64,000 nt of DNA, from the NCBI RefSeq assembly GCF_013423785.1, contig NZ_CP058952.1:2135665-2199664 (forward strand), written 5' to 3'. Source of the DNA: Chitinibacter fontanus. Lineage in GTDB: Bacteria; Pseudomonadota; Gammaproteobacteria; Burkholderiales; Chitinibacteraceae. Below are positions 50,047-59,691 of this stretch, in pieces (the first letter of the stretch is position 1; the number at the start of each line of letters is the position of its first letter). Below the pieces are notes generated by a model. It had not been told where the DNA came from. It saw nothing but the letters and a program-made list of their open reading frames with translations, and did not search any database. A program made the position numbers and the translations under genes.

Positions 50047-50769
50047 CTAGGCAGTTTGATCAACTGTCGGTTCCGTTGCGCCAAACCAGTTTAAGTAGCG
50101 GTCTCCGCCTGCGAGATTAAGTAATTTTAGTGCCAGATCACCTTCACGGGGTGTTGTCTCATCGCTATTGTTTTTGAAGGGGAGGCGAATTGGCTCGGCA
50201 CTAAGGCTTTGCAATAAATCAGCCGCAATCCCCTGATAATTGAGTTTTGTGCCGTCGGTCTGCGGCGATGTGTTTGGCTTATCGCGCTGCTGGGGTGGTA
50301 TTGAATTCGTTTGGGTGGTTTGCTGTGTGTAAGTGGCGGATTGTCGCGACTCGTAACTGACCTCAAGTTCGAATTCAAAACGTTGTCCGTCGGCGGTGGT
50401 GATGGTGCCTTTACCGACAAAACTACTGCGATCATTTAGGTTAAAACTTGCCGACTGCGAGCTGCTGGTGCCACTGCTGCGTTGCGATAGGCTCATGTTA
50501 GCTTCGCTGCTAGCACTCAACTCAACATCGCTAAAGCTCACCTGCATCCCTTTGGCACTATCTCCCAGTAGCTGGCTGGCGAAGCTGCCGAGCAGATTTT
50601 GCGCAAGATCGAGCGTGTTTTTACCTAGCTGCGTGACCCGTTGTTCGATTTTGCTCGGCTGGCTGTTGGTGTTTTGAGGTGTTTTGTTGATGCGTTCGCT
50701 CGGGCTAGTGCTGCTGGGGTTAAACCAGTCGCGGCTGGATAGAGCGGGTAGGGTGGAAAGTACAGGCAT
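50047..50769 (-). CDS. hypothetical Ser/Gln/Thr-rich protein
   Basis: 240 residues, of low complexity in parts (SSGTSSSQSAS, QQTTQTNSIPPQQR). The centre (ASFNLNDRSSFVGKGTITTADGQRFEFELEVSYES) looks like a beta-rich domain resembling those in uncharacterised surface or flagellar-associated proteins. The end reads LLNLAGGDRYLNWFGATEP. No signal peptide is evident. ATG at 50769 is favoured because GGAG is nine bases before it; longer starts lack a site. Function unknown. Confidence 0.6.
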   Translation of the reverse strand: MPVLSTLPALSSRDWFNPSSTSPSERINKTPQNTNSQPSKIEQRVTQLGKNTLDLAQNLLGSFASQLLGDSAKGMQVSFSDVELSASSEANMSLSQRSSGTSSSQSASFNLNDRSSFVGKGTITTADGQRFEFELEVSYESRQSATYTQQTTQTNSIPPQQRDKPNTSPQTDGTKLNYQGIAADLLQSLSAEPIRLPFKNNSDETTPREGDLALKLLNLAGGDRYLNWFGATEPTVDQTA

Positions 50770-51111
50770 GATCGGCATCTCCGATTGGGCTTGAGGATGA
50801 TATCGACCGCTGGCTGCCAAAGCTGAGTGCTAGCTGATTAATGGCATTGTCATGCCTTGAAATTGACGCGCTGGATGGATGAATTTCAGTCTTTTTTGCT
50901 GTAAAAAATATTTTTTCGAAAAATAATCATACAAATAATGACCGTCTGGCAGTTATTTAATCGCTGAAAGTCCTTTGTTTATTAGGGTTTTTGTTTTTGC
51001 CTTGAATAAAAGCCAAAATAAAGTGAATTTTTGCGGGGCTGCGGGAAGATACTTGTGTATGATGTAGTTCTTGAGCGACTGCTCAATTTTATAGTTTAAG
51101 GTAAATTAAAG
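50770..51111. other. 342-bp region before the cold-shock gene
   Basis: Very A/T-rich around 50890-51020. It holds the cold-shock promoter and 5' leader; a TATGAT at 51058-51063 may be a -10. Cold-shock mRNAs often have long structured leaders, but no cold-box motif could be confirmed by eye. No gene seen. Confidence 0.45.
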
Positions 51112-51315
51112 ATGGCAACTGGTACAGTTAAGTGGTTCAACGACGCAAAAGGCTTCGGTTTCATTACTCCTGATCAAGGTGGCGAAGACTTGTTTGCCCA
51201 CTTCTCAGCAATCACTTCTAGCGGTTTCAAATCACTGCAAGAAGGCCAGAAAGTTAGCTTTGAAGTGACTAACGGCCCTAAAGGCCAACAAGCTTCAAAC
51301 ATTCAGCCTCTGTAA
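51112..51315 (+). CDS. cold-shock protein, CspA family
   Basis: 67 residues. RNP1 KGFGFIT and RNP2-like DLFAHFSAI motifs in a five-strand OB fold ([15 protein letters not shown]). Binds single-stranded RNA/DNA and melts mRNA structure. ATG at 51112 follows TAAGG. Single gene with its own terminator at 51340. Whether induced by cold cannot be read from sequence. Confidence 0.95.
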   Translation: MATGTVKWFNDAKGFGFITPDQGGEDLFAHFSAITSSGFKSLQEGQKVSFEVTNGPKGQQASNIQPL

Positions 51316-51339
51316 TTTACTACAGACTCTGATGCTCAG

Positions 51340-51364
51340 AACCCAGCTTAGGCTGGGTTTTTTT
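51340..51364 (+). terminator. intrinsic terminator of the cold-shock gene
   Basis: AACCCAGC-TTAG-GCTGGGTT followed by T7. Confidence 0.92.
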
Positions 51365-51453
51365 ATTGCTGTAAATTTGCGTCGAATATAGACGTGGACG
51401 GGGTATTGTCTCCTAGTTATTTGATTAATTGGTTTCTATGGTAATACATCAAC

Positions 51454-51480
51454 AAAAAAGCGACCCAAGGGTCGCTTTTT
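51454..51480 (-). terminator. intrinsic terminator of ilvD
   Basis: AAAAAGCGACCC-AA-GGGTCGCTTTTT; on the minus strand it lies 23 bp beyond the ilvD stop and is followed by a T run. Confidence 0.88.
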
Positions 51481-51502
51481 GTGTGGCAAAGTCTGAATGT
51501 GA

Positions 51503-53362
51503 TTAGTCTTTTGGCTCGACCTGCGATACATCGCGTACCGCACCAGTGTCAGCTGATGTGGTCATGGCGGCATAGGCGCGTAATGCTGCGCTCACAAAGC
51601 GTTGACGATCAACTGGCTTCCACGCGGCTTTGCCTTTGGCGTTCATTGCTACGCGACGTGCAGCGAGTTCTTCGTCGCTGACCAGTAGATTGATAGTTCG
51701 GTTTGGAATGTCGATTTCTAGCGTGTCGCCTTCGTGTGCCAAACCAATCGCACCACCTTCGGCGGCTTCTGGTGACACGTGGCCAATAGATAGGCCGGAA
51801 GTGCCTCCCGAGAAACGACCGTCGGTGAGGAGTGCGCAGGCTTTGCCCAAGCCTTTTGATTTCAGGTAAGACGTAGGGTAGAGCATCTCTTGCATGCCTG
51901 GGCCACCTTTAGGGCCTTCGTAACGAATCAATACCACGTCGCCTGCGACAATCTGGTCGTCCAGAATGCCGGCTACCGCGTCGTCTTGGCTTTCAAAGAT
52001 GCGTACACGACCAGTGAATTTCAGGATGGAGTCATCGACGCCAGCGGTTTTCACGATACAACCGCGTTCAGCGATATTGCCGTACAGCACGGCAATGCCA
52101 CCGTCTTGCGAATAAGCATGCTCTTTACTGCGAATGCAGCCATTTTCCCGATCAAGGTCAAGCTCTGGCCAGCGCATACTTTGGCTGAATGCGATCGTCG
52201 TTGCAACGCCGCCTGGTGCGGCGCGGTACAGTAAATGAGCAAGACTATCGGGTGTGTTCTTGACAATGTCCCACTGATCGATGCCTTCACCGAGTGTTTT
52301 GGCGTGCACGGTTGGTACGTTGCGGTGAATGAGGCCGGCACGATCAAGTTCTGCCAGAATGCCGATAACGCCACCTGCGCGATGTACGTCTTCCATGTGA
52401 TATTTTTGCGTGGCAGGGGCCACTTTTGACAGGCATGGCACTTTGCGGCTCATGCGGTCGATATCCTTCATGGTGAAGTTCACGCCGGCTTCGTTGGCCG
52501 CGGCTAGCAGGTGCAGCACAGTATTGGTTGAGCCGCCCATGGCGATATCGAGTGCGATTGCGTTTTCAAATGCTTCGAACGTGGCGATGTTTCGCGGTAA
52601 AACAGAGGCGTCATCTTGTTCGTAATAGCGTTTCGCAAGCTCAACAATGGTGCGCCCGGCCTGCAGGAAGAGCTGCTTGCGATCACCGTGCGTGGCTAGG
52701 AGGGAGCCATTGCCTGGCAATGATAGGCCGAGCGCTTCGGTGAGGCAGTTCATTGAGTTGGCAGTAAACATGCCGGAGCACGAGCCACAGGTCGGGCAGG
52801 CGCTACGCTCTACGGCGGCCACTTCTTCGTCCGATACATGCGGATTGGCGGCTTCAACCATGGCATCAACCAGATCAAGTTTGCGAGTTTCACCTTGCCA
52901 ATTGACTTTGCCCGCTTCCATAGGGCCGCCCGAAACAAAAATCACCGGGATGTTCAGGCGCAGTGAGGCCATCAACATTCCTGGCGTAATTTTGTCGCAA
53001 TTTGAAATGCAGACAATTGCATCGGCACAATGAGCGTTGACCATGTATTCAACTGAATCAGCAATTAGGTCGCGACTCGGTAGGCTATAAAGCATGCCGC
53101 CATGGCCCATGGCAATGCCATCGTCAACGGCAATGGTATTGAATTCTTTGGCAACGCCGCCTGCTTTTTCAACTTCGCGCGCAACCAACTGCCCTAGATT
53201 TTGCAAATGCACATGCCCAGGTACGAATTGTGTGAATGAATTACAAATCGCAATGATGGGTTTGTCAAAATCACCATCTTTCATGCCGGTGGCGCGCCAT
53301 AAAGCGCGGGCGCCGGCCATGTTGCGACCGTGGGTGGTGGTGCGAGAACGATATACAGGCAT
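51503..53362 (-). CDS. ilvD: dihydroxy-acid dehydratase
   Basis: 619 residues. N-terminal [20 protein letters not shown], the Fe-S cysteine motifs [10 protein letters not shown] and [18 protein letters not shown], and [10 protein letters not shown] near the end are diagnostic. It dehydrates dihydroxy acids in valine, leucine and isoleucine synthesis. ATG at 53362 matches the conserved start; upstream residues to 53398 are not conserved. Divergent from lgt; alone, with no other ilv genes nearby. Confidence 0.97.
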   Translation of the reverse strand: MPVYRSRTTTHGRNMAGARALWRATGMKDGDFDKPIIAICNSFTQFVPGHVHLQNLGQLVAREVEKAGGVAKEFNTIAVDDGIAMGHGGMLYSLPSRDLIADSVEYMVNAHCADAIVCISNCDKITPGMLMASLRLNIPVIFVSGGPMEAGKVNWQGETRKLDLVDAMVEAANPHVSDEEVAAVERSACPTCGSCSGMFTANSMNCLTEALGLSLPGNGSLLATHGDRKQLFLQAGRTIVELAKRYYEQDDASVLPRNIATFEAFENAIALDIAMGGSTNTVLHLLAAANEAGVNFTMKDIDRMSRKVPCLSKVAPATQKYHMEDVHRAGGVIGILAELDRAGLIHRNVPTVHAKTLGEGIDQWDIVKNTPDSLAHLLYRAAPGGVATTIAFSQSMRWPELDLDRENGCIRSKEHAYSQDGGIAVLYGNIAERGCIVKTAGVDDSILKFTGRVRIFESQDDAVAGILDDQIVAGDVVLIRYEGPKGGPGMQEMLYPTSYLKSKGLGKACALLTDGRFSGGTSGLSIGHVSPEAAEGGAIGLAHEGDTLEIDIPNRTINLLVSDEELAARRVAMNAKGKAAWKPVDRQRFVSAALRAYAAMTTSADTGAVRDVSQVEPKD

Positions 53363-53492
53363 GATGTTTTCTCTAAGTGGCGGAAACTTGACCCGCAATT
53401 GTAGCGAAAAAAGTTAGCCTTGGGTTTCATGTGAGGAATGGCTTGTAAATTGTTATTTGTACTTAGGGCAGGAAAATAGGGCGTTTGCCAGA

Positions 53493-53498
53493 TATAAT
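53493..53498 (+). promoter_or_regulatory. possible -10 element of lgt
   Basis: Perfect TATAAT about 35 bp before the lgt start; no convincing -35 hexamer at the right distance. Confidence 0.4.
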
Positions 53499-53532
53499 CG
53501 CAGCCACCTTTGATATCAGAAAGTAAATTGCC

Positions 53533-54339
53533 ATGTTAGTTCACCCGCAGTTTGACCCTGTTGCAATACATATCGGATCGTTTGGCCTGCACTGGTATGG
53601 TTTGATGTATTTGATTGGCTTTGTGTTTTTCTTGATGATGGGACGCTGGCGCATTCGGAGAGGGAATCCTGCGGGCTGGCGTACAGAGGAGATGGATGAC
53701 CTGCTGTTTTATGGCGTATTGGGGGTGATTCTCGGTGGTCGCTTGGGTTATGTGTTGTTCTATAAGCCGTCATTTTATTTGGCAAACCCGTTCGATATCA
53801 TCAAAGTGTGGGAAGGTGGCATGGCGTTTCATGGCGGCTTCCTGGGGGTGTTGGTTGCAATGTATTGCTTTGGTCGTAAAACAAACCGAAGTTTTTTCCA
53901 GGTTACTGATTTTATTGCACCACTAGTGCCAGTGGGGTTAGCGGCAGGTCGAATTGGTAACTTTATCAATGGCGAGCTCTGGGGGCGGGTAACCGATGCA
54001 ACTATGCCTTGGGCGATGGTATTTCCGCAGGCGCATGACGGTTTGCCGCGTCATCCGTCGCAACTGTATCAATTTGCCCTTGAAGGCATGGCCTTGTTTG
54101 TGATTCTTTGGCTTTATTCAAGTAAGCCGAGACAAACTGGGCAAGTATCGGGCTTATTCTTGCTGGGGTACGGCTGTTTCCGCTTTGTGGCTGAGTTTGC
54201 CCGTGAGCCGGATGATTACTTGGGCTTATTGGCTATGAATCTATCGATGGGGCAGTTATTGAGTTTGCCAATGATTTTGGCTGGTTTGGTGCTGTTTGCA
54301 TGGGCTTCGAAAGATAATCGCGCCGAATTAGGGGGCTAA
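53533..54339 (+). CDS. lgt: prolipoprotein diacylglyceryl transferase
   Basis: 268 residues, seven membrane helices. [20 protein letters not shown] and the catalytic-region signature [14 protein letters not shown] are present. It adds diacylglycerol to the lipobox cysteine of prolipoproteins in the inner membrane. Followed by tRNA genes with a separate promoter. Confidence 0.97.
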   Translation: MLVHPQFDPVAIHIGSFGLHWYGLMYLIGFVFFLMMGRWRIRRGNPAGWRTEEMDDLLFYGVLGVILGGRLGYVLFYKPSFYLANPFDIIKVWEGGMAFHGGFLGVLVAMYCFGRKTNRSFFQVTDFIAPLVPVGLAAGRIGNFINGELWGRVTDATMPWAMVFPQAHDGLPRHPSQLYQFALEGMALFVILWLYSSKPRQTGQVSGLFLLGYGCFRFVAEFAREPDDYLGLLAMNLSMGQLLSLPMILAGLVLFAWASKDNRAELGG

Positions 54340-54395
54340 TTTTCTTTTTGAAATAAGCGTTTACAGAAAAAAATGGCTTTGCATTATGAAAGTAT

Positions 54396-54424
54396 TTGAC
54401 GACATAGGTCATCATCTCCATAAT
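54396..54424 (+). promoter_or_regulatory. strong sigma-70 promoter of the tRNA-tuf operon
   Basis: TTGACG (54396-54401), 17 bp, CATAAT (54419-54424), then a GC-rich discriminator GCGGG. The transcript would start about 8 nt before tRNA-Tyr. Such discriminators are typical of stringently controlled stable-RNA promoters. Confidence 0.75.
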
Positions 54425-54438
54425 GCGGGTCTCTAAAG

Positions 54439-54524
54439 GGGGGGATTACCCCAGCGGTCAACGGGTCCGGACTGTAAATCCGGCGGCTCAGCCTTCGAAG
54501 GTTCGAATCCTTCTCCCCCCACCA
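54439..54524 (+). tRNA. tRNA-Tyr (GTA)
   Basis: 86 nt with a long variable arm (class II) and encoded CCA. Acceptor GGGGGGA pairs with TCCCCCC; anticodon stem around CTGTAAA; T arm GGTTCGAATCC. Confidence 0.96.
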
Positions 54525-54574
54525 AATGCCCATGCGTTGCGGGTTTTGGTAGAAACGAATTTTAAGTACTAAGC

Positions 54575-54648
54575 GCGGGTGTAGCTCAATGGTAGAGCAG
54601 AAGCCTTCCAAGCTTACGACGAGGGTTCGATTCCCTTCACCCGCTCCA
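54575..54648 (+). tRNA. tRNA-Gly (TCC)
   Basis: 74 nt with CCA. Acceptor GCGGGTG/CACCCGC, anticodon loop CTTCCAA, T arm GGGTTCGATTCCC. Confidence 0.96.
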
Positions 54649-54656
54649 GAACAAAT

Positions 54657-54731
<75 letters not shown>

Positions 54732-54784
54732 ATTCGTAGTGTCATTATTCTGTTATTTCAAGTTCTCGAGAAGGAAATAAAGCG

Positions 54785-55975
54785 ATGGCTAAGGAAAAGT
54801 TTACGCGGACCAAGCCGCACGTTAACGTTGGTACAATCGGTCACGTTGACCACGGTAAAACTACCCTGACAGCAGCAATCACCACGATCTTGTCACGCAA
54901 GTTCGGTGGTGAAGCTAAAGATTACTCACAAATCGATAGCGCGCCTGAAGAAAAGGCACGTGGTATTACCATTAACACTGCGCACGTAGAATACGAAACT
55001 GAAACTCGTCACTACGCGCACGTAGATTGCCCAGGTCACGCGGATTACGTTAAAAACATGATTACCGGTGCTGCGCAGATGGATGGCGCGGTATTGGTGG
55101 TATCTGCTGCTGATGGTCCAATGCCACAAACTCGCGAGCACATCCTGTTGTCTCGTCAGGTTGGCGTTCCATACATCATCGTATTCATGAACAAAGCTGA
55201 CTTGGTAGATGATGCTGAGTTGCTCGAATTGGTTGAAATGGAAGTTCGTGACCTGTTGTCTAAATATGACTTCCCAGGTGATGACACTCCAATCATTACT
55301 GGTTCAGCTCGTGCTGCACTGGAAGGTGATCAAGGCGAATACGGCGAGCCAGCAATTTTCCGCTTGGCTGAAGCGTTGGATACCTACATTCCTCTGCCAG
55401 AGCGTGCAGTTGACGGTACATTCCTGATGCCAGTTGAGGACGTATTCTCAATTTCTGGTCGCGGTACTGTAGTAACTGGTCGTGTAGAGCGCGGTATCAT
55501 CAAGGTAGGTGAAGAGATCGAAATCGTTGGTATCGTGCCAACCGTTAAGACTACTTGTACTGGCGTTGAGATGTTCCGTAAGTTGTTGGACCAAGGTCAA
55601 GCTGGTGACAACATTGGTGCGTTGTTGCGTGGTACTAAGCGTGAAGACGTTCAGCGTGGTCAGGTATTGGCTAAGCCAGGTTCAATCACGCCACACACTA
55701 AATTCACGTCAGAAATCTACGTTCTGTCGAAAGAAGAGGGTGGTCGTCATACCCCATTCTTCAGTAACTACCGTCCACAGTTCTACTTCCGTACTACGGA
55801 CGTAACTGGTGCGATCGCGTTGCCAGAAGGTACAGAAATGGTGATGCCAGGCGATAACGTATCTATCACTGTAACGTTGATCTGCCCGATCGCGATGGAG
55901 CAAGGCTTGCGCTTTGCGATTCGTGAAGGCGGTCGTACGGTAGGTGCTGGTGTTGTTGCTAAGGTAATTGAATAA
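54785..55975 (+). CDS. tuf: elongation factor Tu
   Basis: 396 residues. GHVDHGKTT (G1), DCPGHADY (G3), NKAD (G4) and the EF-Tu domain 2/3 sequences ([13 protein letters not shown]) are intact. It brings aminoacyl-tRNA to the ribosome as a GTP complex. ATG at 54785 follows AAGGA. This copy sits behind tRNA genes and before tRNA-Trp and secE, the tufB-type context; a second copy is usual elsewhere in the genome but not in this window. Confidence 0.98.
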   Translation: MAKEKFTRTKPHVNVGTIGHVDHGKTTLTAAITTILSRKFGGEAKDYSQIDSAPEEKARGITINTAHVEYETETRHYAHVDCPGHADYVKNMITGAAQMDGAVLVVSAADGPMPQTREHILLSRQVGVPYIIVFMNKADLVDDAELLELVEMEVRDLLSKYDFPGDDTPIITGSARAALEGDQGEYGEPAIFRLAEALDTYIPLPERAVDGTFLMPVEDVFSISGRGTVVTGRVERGIIKVGEEIEIVGIVPTVKTTCTGVEMFRKLLDQGQAGDNIGALLRGTKREDVQRGQVLAKPGSITPHTKFTSEIYVLSKEEGGRHTPFFSNYRPQFYFRTTDVTGAIALPEGTEMVMPGDNVSITVTLICPIAMEQGLRFAIREGGRTVGAGVVAKVIE

Positions 55976-55989
55976 AATTGTTGCAAAGT

Positions 55990-56016
55990 GACCAAAACTA
56001 AGCTATAGTTTTGGTC
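55990..56016 (+). other. strong hairpin between tuf and tRNA-Trp
   Basis: GACCAAAACTA and TAGTTTTGGTC, perfect 11-bp arms, 5-base loop. The tail is TCTCCCC rather than a T run, so a processing site or weak terminator is more likely than full termination. Confidence 0.65.
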
Positions 56017-56023
56017 TCTCCCC

Positions 56024-56099
56024 AGGCGAGTAGCTCAATTGGTAGAGTACCGGTCTCCAAAACCGGGGGTTGCGGGTTCGAAGCCCTCCTCGCCTGCCA
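56024..56099 (+). tRNA. tRNA-Trp (CCA)
   Basis: 76 nt with encoded CCA end. Acceptor AGGCGAG/CTCGCCT, anticodon loop CTCCAAA, T arm GCGGGTTCGAAGCCC. Between tuf and secE as in other proteobacteria. Confidence 0.97.
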
Positions 56100-56166
56100 C
56101 ATTATCAGCGGAGCCGTTCCAAATCTAATTTGGGGCGGCTTTGTTTTATGGGTCGCCGGAAACGTA

Positions 56167-56520
56167 ATGCAAAGCATAGAACGACTGAAAGTAATGGCAG
56201 CACTGGCGTTGGTTGCCTTAGGTGTTGCTGGTTTTTATTTGGTGCCTGCTGGGCAGTCTTTTGTTGGGTCTCTCTCTGTAGTTGCTGGGCTTGTTGCTGC
56301 GGGTGTAGTGATGTGGTTTAGCGAGACGGGGCGCGCTTTTGTTGATTATGCGCGTGATTCAGTGAAAGAGGCGCAGAAAGTGGTTTGGCCAAGCAAGAAA
56401 GAGACCTGGCAAGTAACTGGCGTTGTGTTCTTGTTTGTAGCTGTATTGGCCCTATTTATGTGGGTGGTTGATTCTGGCTTGGCTTGGTTGTTTTACGATA
56501 TCGTGCTTGGTCGCGGTTAA
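56167..56520 (+). CDS. secE: preprotein translocase subunit SecE
   Basis: 117 residues, three membrane helices like E. coli SecE rather than the one-helix form. The conserved cytoplasmic segment DYARDSVKEAQKVVWPSKKE precedes the last helix. It clamps SecY in the translocon. ATG at 56167 is preferred to the in-frame extension through tRNA-Trp. nusG follows by 18 bp. Confidence 0.95.
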   Translation: MQSIERLKVMAALALVALGVAGFYLVPAGQSFVGSLSVVAGLVAAGVVMWFSETGRAFVDYARDSVKEAQKVVWPSKKETWQVTGVVFLFVAVLALFMWVVDSGLAWLFYDIVLGRG

Positions 56521-56538
56521 TCAGTCGGGGAATCGAGC

Positions 56539-57072
56539 ATGGCAATGCGTTGGTATGTAGTTCATGCGTACTCAGGTTTTGAAAAGAGTGTGCAAAAAGC
56601 GTTGATCGAAAAGATTGATCGATTGGAAATGGGGCATCTGTTTGGACAGATCTTGGTTCCGGTCGAAGAAGTGATGGAAGTAAAAGCGGGTCGCAAAGCT
56701 TTAACCGAGCGCAAATTCTATCCTGGCTATGTGTTTGTAGAAATGGATATGACTGACGATAGCTGGCACTTGGTGAAAAGTACGCCAAAAGTTACTGGTT
56801 TTATTGGTGGTTCAGGTACTAAGCCAATGCCGATTCCTGTTAAGGAAGTCGAGCGTATGATGCAGCAGGTGCAGGACGGTGCTGATAAGCCGCGTCATAA
56901 AATCCTATTTGAAGTGGGTGAGACTCTGCGGGTTACGGATGGGCCTTTTGCTGACTTTACGGCTACGGTTCAGGATGTGGATTACGATAAAAATCGTCTG
57001 AAGGTTACGGTTTCGATTTTTGGTCGTGCTACACCAGTTGATTTGGAATTCTCGCAGGTTGAAAAAACCTAA
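56539..57072 (+). CDS. nusG: transcription termination/antitermination factor NusG
   Basis: 177 residues: N-terminal NGN domain ([17 protein letters not shown]) and C-terminal KOW domain ([21 protein letters not shown]). It binds RNA polymerase and links it to Rho or the ribosome. Co-transcribed with secE. Confidence 0.97.
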   Translation: MAMRWYVVHAYSGFEKSVQKALIEKIDRLEMGHLFGQILVPVEEVMEVKAGRKALTERKFYPGYVFVEMDMTDDSWHLVKSTPKVTGFIGGSGTKPMPIPVKEVERMMQQVQDGADKPRHKILFEVGETLRVTDGPFADFTATVQDVDYDKNRLKVTVSIFGRATPVDLEFSQVEKT

Positions 57073-57114
57073 TCTGCGTGTTGATGCGTCAATGCAGGTT
57101 GGATTGGCGTAATT

Positions 57115-57150
57115 GGTAGGGGAGCTGGTCTATTAGCTGGCGTTTGACCC
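57115..57150 (+). promoter_or_regulatory. candidate L1-binding autoregulatory leader before rplK
   Basis: GGGGAGCT ... AGCT ... TTTGACCC just upstream of rplK resembles the L1 binding region of 23S rRNA (GGGAG and UUGA-type loops flanking short helices). In E. coli L1 represses the rplKA mRNA at such a site. Assigned by position and motif only. Confidence 0.5.
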
Positions 57151-57168
57151 ATTTTAAGGAGTAGTACT

Positions 57169-57600
57169 GTGGCAAAAAAAATTATTGGCTACATCAAGCT
57201 GCAAGTGCCAGCTGGTAAAGCAAATCCATCGCCTCCAATTGGTCCAGCTTTGGGTCAACGTGGTTTGAATATCATGGAATTTTGTAAAGCGTTTAACGCT
57301 GCAACTCAAGGCGTTGAGCCAGGTTTGCCAATTCCGGTGGTAATTACTGCGTTTGCAGATAAATCATTTACTTTTGTAATGAAGTCGCCTCCAGCAACTA
57401 TTTTGCTGAAAAAAGCTGCTGGCATTACTAAAGGTTCGCCACGTCCACATACCGACAAGGTTGGTAAAGTGACTCGCGCTCAACTCGAAGAAATCGTTAA
57501 AACCAAGCAAGCTGATTTGACTGGTGGCGATTTGGATGCTGCTGTTCGTACGATTGCTGGTTCAGCTCGTTCGATTGGTATCGAAGTGGAGGGCGTGTAA
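57169..57600 (+). CDS. rplK: 50S ribosomal protein L11
   Basis: 143 residues. N-terminal [29 protein letters not shown] and C-terminal [12 protein letters not shown]. Binds the GTPase-associated centre of 23S rRNA. GTG start at 57169 with AAGGAG eight bases before. Stop TAA abuts the rplA ATG. Confidence 0.98.
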   Translation: MAKKIIGYIKLQVPAGKANPSPPIGPALGQRGLNIMEFCKAFNAATQGVEPGLPIPVVITAFADKSFTFVMKSPPATILLKKAAGITKGSPRPHTDKVGKVTRAQLEEIVKTKQADLTGGDLDAAVRTIAGSARSIGIEVEGV

Positions 57601-58293
57601 ATGGCTAAGGTTTCTAAACGTCTTGCAGCATTGCGTGCAACTGTTGACAGCAACAAATTGTATGCAATCGACGAAGCTATCGCTTTGGTAAAAGGTGCAG
57701 CAACTGCCAAATTCAACGAATCTATCGATGTTTCGTTCAATTTGGGTATTGATCCACGTAAATCTGATCAAGTAGTACGTGGCGCTGTTGTGTTGCCTAA
57801 AGGTACCGGTAAATCAGTACGCGTTGCTGTATTTACTCAAGGTGCTAATGCTGAAGCTGCTAAAGCTGCTGGTGCAGACGTAGTTGGTTTTGAAGATCTG
57901 GCTGAACAAGTAAAAGCAGGCAATATGGATTTCGACGTGGTGATCGCGTCTCCAGATGCTATGCGTATTGTTGGTCAATTGGGTCAAATCTTGGGTCCAC
58001 GTGGCCTGATGCCAAACCCGAAAGTAGGTACTGTAACGCCTAACGTTGCTGAAGCGGTTAAAAATGCTAAAGCTGGTCAGGTTCAATACCGTACTGACAA
58101 AGGTGGTATCGTTCACGCTACTCTGGGTCGTGCTTCTTTTGAAGCTGCTGATCTGCGCGAGAACTTGGCTGCTCTGGTTGATGCTTTGCAAAAAGCAAAA
58201 CCAGCAAGCTCAAAAGGCGTGTACTTCAAGAAAATCGCAGTATCAAGCACGATGGGCTTGGGTGTTCGCGTAGACACTTCGTCCGTCCTGTAA
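57601..58293 (+). CDS. rplA: 50S ribosomal protein L1
   Basis: 230 residues with [14 protein letters not shown], and the signature [18 protein letters not shown]. Stalk protein at the E site and translational repressor of its own operon. Starts directly after the rplK stop. Confidence 0.98.
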   Translation: MAKVSKRLAALRATVDSNKLYAIDEAIALVKGAATAKFNESIDVSFNLGIDPRKSDQVVRGAVVLPKGTGKSVRVAVFTQGANAEAAKAAGADVVGFEDLAEQVKAGNMDFDVVIASPDAMRIVGQLGQILGPRGLMPNPKVGTVTPNVAEAVKNAKAGQVQYRTDKGGIVHATLGRASFEAADLRENLAALVDALQKAKPASSKGVYFKKIAVSSTMGLGVRVDTSSVL

Positions 58294-58305
58294 TCTGACT
58301 TTGGG

Positions 58306-58334
58306 CTGTAGCATCAATTTGATTGATGCTACAG
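58306..58334 (+). other. perfect hairpin after rplA
   Basis: CTGTAGCATCAA and TTGATGCTACAG, 12-bp arms, 5-base loop, no T tract. Possibly a processing or attenuation element between rplKA and rplJL. Confidence 0.65.
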
Positions 58335-58344
58335 ATAGTCAAAG

Positions 58345-58410
58345 ACCGTAGGTGCCAGCGCATAATGCTGGCTTAATCAAGGTGCCCAAACACCAGCCTA
58401 CGCAGACGGT
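58345..58410 (+). promoter_or_regulatory. L10-type ribosomal protein leader before rplJ
   Basis: Three-way-junction fold can be drawn: outer stem CCGTAGG/CCTACG, inner hairpins GCCAGC/GCTGGC and GGTG/CACC, as in the L10(L12)4-binding leader of rplJ mRNAs. The 58411-58518 stretch to the start codon holds further stem-loops, for example around GCATGT/ACATGC. Confidence 0.6.
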
Positions 58411-58529
58411 GCTCCCAATGCAGGCTTCTCACTAAACACCCATGTTTGGTAAAAGTCTCCTGAATATTGGTCGCCGTTTGATTGGGTGGCATGTGAAAAC
58501 ATGCTGAACTTAACTAATGGAGGTTGACC

Positions 58530-59069
58530 TTGAGTCTAAATCTTGACGACAAAAAAGCGGTAGTGGCTGAGATTGCAGCAGTAGTTGCAAATGCTCAAAG
58601 CATCGTGATCGCTGAATATCGTGGTATCGAGGTTTCCAGCATGACTGAACTGCGCAAACAAGCGCGTGAGTCAGGCGTGTACCTGCGTGTTTTGAAAAAC
58701 ACGTTGGCACGTCGTGCGGTACAAGGAACTCCGTTTGCCGAATTGGCTGACCAAATGGTTGGTCCTTTGGTGTACGGTATTTCCGAAGACCCAGTTGCTG
58801 CTGCTAAGTTGCTGCACACATTCTCGAAAAAAGACGACAAAATCGTTCTGAAAGCGGGTTCTTACGATGGCAAAGTTATGGATGCTGCAGCAGTTGCTGC
58901 CTTGGCATCAGTACCAAGCCGCGAAGAATTGCTCTCGAAACTTCTCTACGTTATGCAAGCTCCGGTTGCTGGCTTTGTCCGCGGCCTGGCAGCTCTGGCA
59001 GAGAAGAAAGGCGAGGGCTCAGCCGCTCCTGCAGCCGAAGCGGCTCCAGCAGAAGCGACAGAAGCTTAA
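58530..59069 (+). CDS. rplJ: 50S ribosomal protein L10
   Basis: 179 residues. [14 protein letters not shown] at the start, then [26 protein letters not shown]; the C-terminal helix and Ala-rich tail bind L7/L12 dimers. TTG at 58530 is taken as start because GGAGG ends six bases before it and it matches the family N-terminus; another TTG lies two codons earlier. A TTG start in such an abundant protein is unusual and may take part in its autoregulation. Confidence 0.95.
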   Translation: MSLNLDDKKAVVAEIAAVVANAQSIVIAEYRGIEVSSMTELRKQARESGVYLRVLKNTLARRAVQGTPFAELADQMVGPLVYGISEDPVAAAKLLHTFSKKDDKIVLKAGSYDGKVMDAAAVAALASVPSREELLSKLLYVMQAPVAGFVRGLAALAEKKGEGSAAPAAEAAPAEATEA

Positions 59070-59122
59070 TTTTTCGTATCTAAATTGTATTAATCAGATA
59101 AGATTTTCAGGAGTATTAACAA

Positions 59123-59497
59123 ATGGCCGTATCTAAAGAAGATATCCTTGACGCAGTAGGTGCTTTGACTGTTCTGGAACTGAATGACTTGGTAAAAGCA
59201 TTCGAAGAAAAATTTGGTGTTTCTGCTGCTGCTGTTGCAGTTGCGGGCCCAGCTGCTGGCGGCGCTGCTGCTGCTGCTGAAGAGAAAACTGAATTCGACG
59301 TTATCTTGACTGGCGCTGGCGCTCAGAAAGTTGGCGTGATTAAAGTTGTTCGTGAAGTAACTGGTCTGGGCTTGAAAGAAGCTAAAGACTTGGTTGACGG
59401 CGCACCAAAACCAGTTAAAGAAGGCGTTTCTAAAGCTGACGCTGATGCAATCGCTAAGAAATTGATCGAAGCTGGTGCAACTGCTGAAGTTAAGTAA
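59123..59497 (+). CDS. rplL: 50S ribosomal protein L7/L12
   Basis: 124 residues: N-terminal dimer domain ([23 protein letters not shown]), Ala/Gly hinge, C-terminal factor-binding domain ([43 protein letters not shown]). AGGAG precedes the start. Followed by an attenuator-like hairpin. Confidence 0.98.
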   Translation: MAVSKEDILDAVGALTVLELNDLVKAFEEKFGVSAAAVAVAGPAAGGAAAAAEEKTEFDVILTGAGAQKVGVIKVVREVTGLGLKEAKDLVDGAPKPVKEGVSKADADAIAKKLIEAGATAEVK

Positions 59498-59520
59498 TCT
59501 TTAGCTAGCTAAGTAGTACA

Positions 59521-59548
59521 GGCAGACGGAGCAATCCGTCTGCCCTTT
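59521..59548 (+). terminator. attenuator-type terminator between rplL and rpoB
   Basis: GGCAGACGGA-GCAA-TCCGTCTGCC with only four T residues. In other bacteria a leaky terminator here lowers rpoBC expression relative to rplJL. A second hairpin lies at 59624-59651 (CCGCT ... AGCGG). Confidence 0.75.
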
Positions 59549-59691
59549 TGCGTTTGTATACTGCGGCTTGCTTACAAAGTGATTTGTAAGATAGGTCTAG
59601 AATTTGCAGCAGACAAACCAGAAACCGCTCACAACTAATTGTTAGCGGGCGTTTTGCGGTTTGTCCATTGCGCCCCACCCATGGAGAGTTT

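Noticed and set aside
57090..57150. tRNA-like stretch before rplK (GGATTGGCGTAATTGGTAG)
   Set aside because: No acceptor or T arm can be drawn; it fits an L1-type mRNA leader better.
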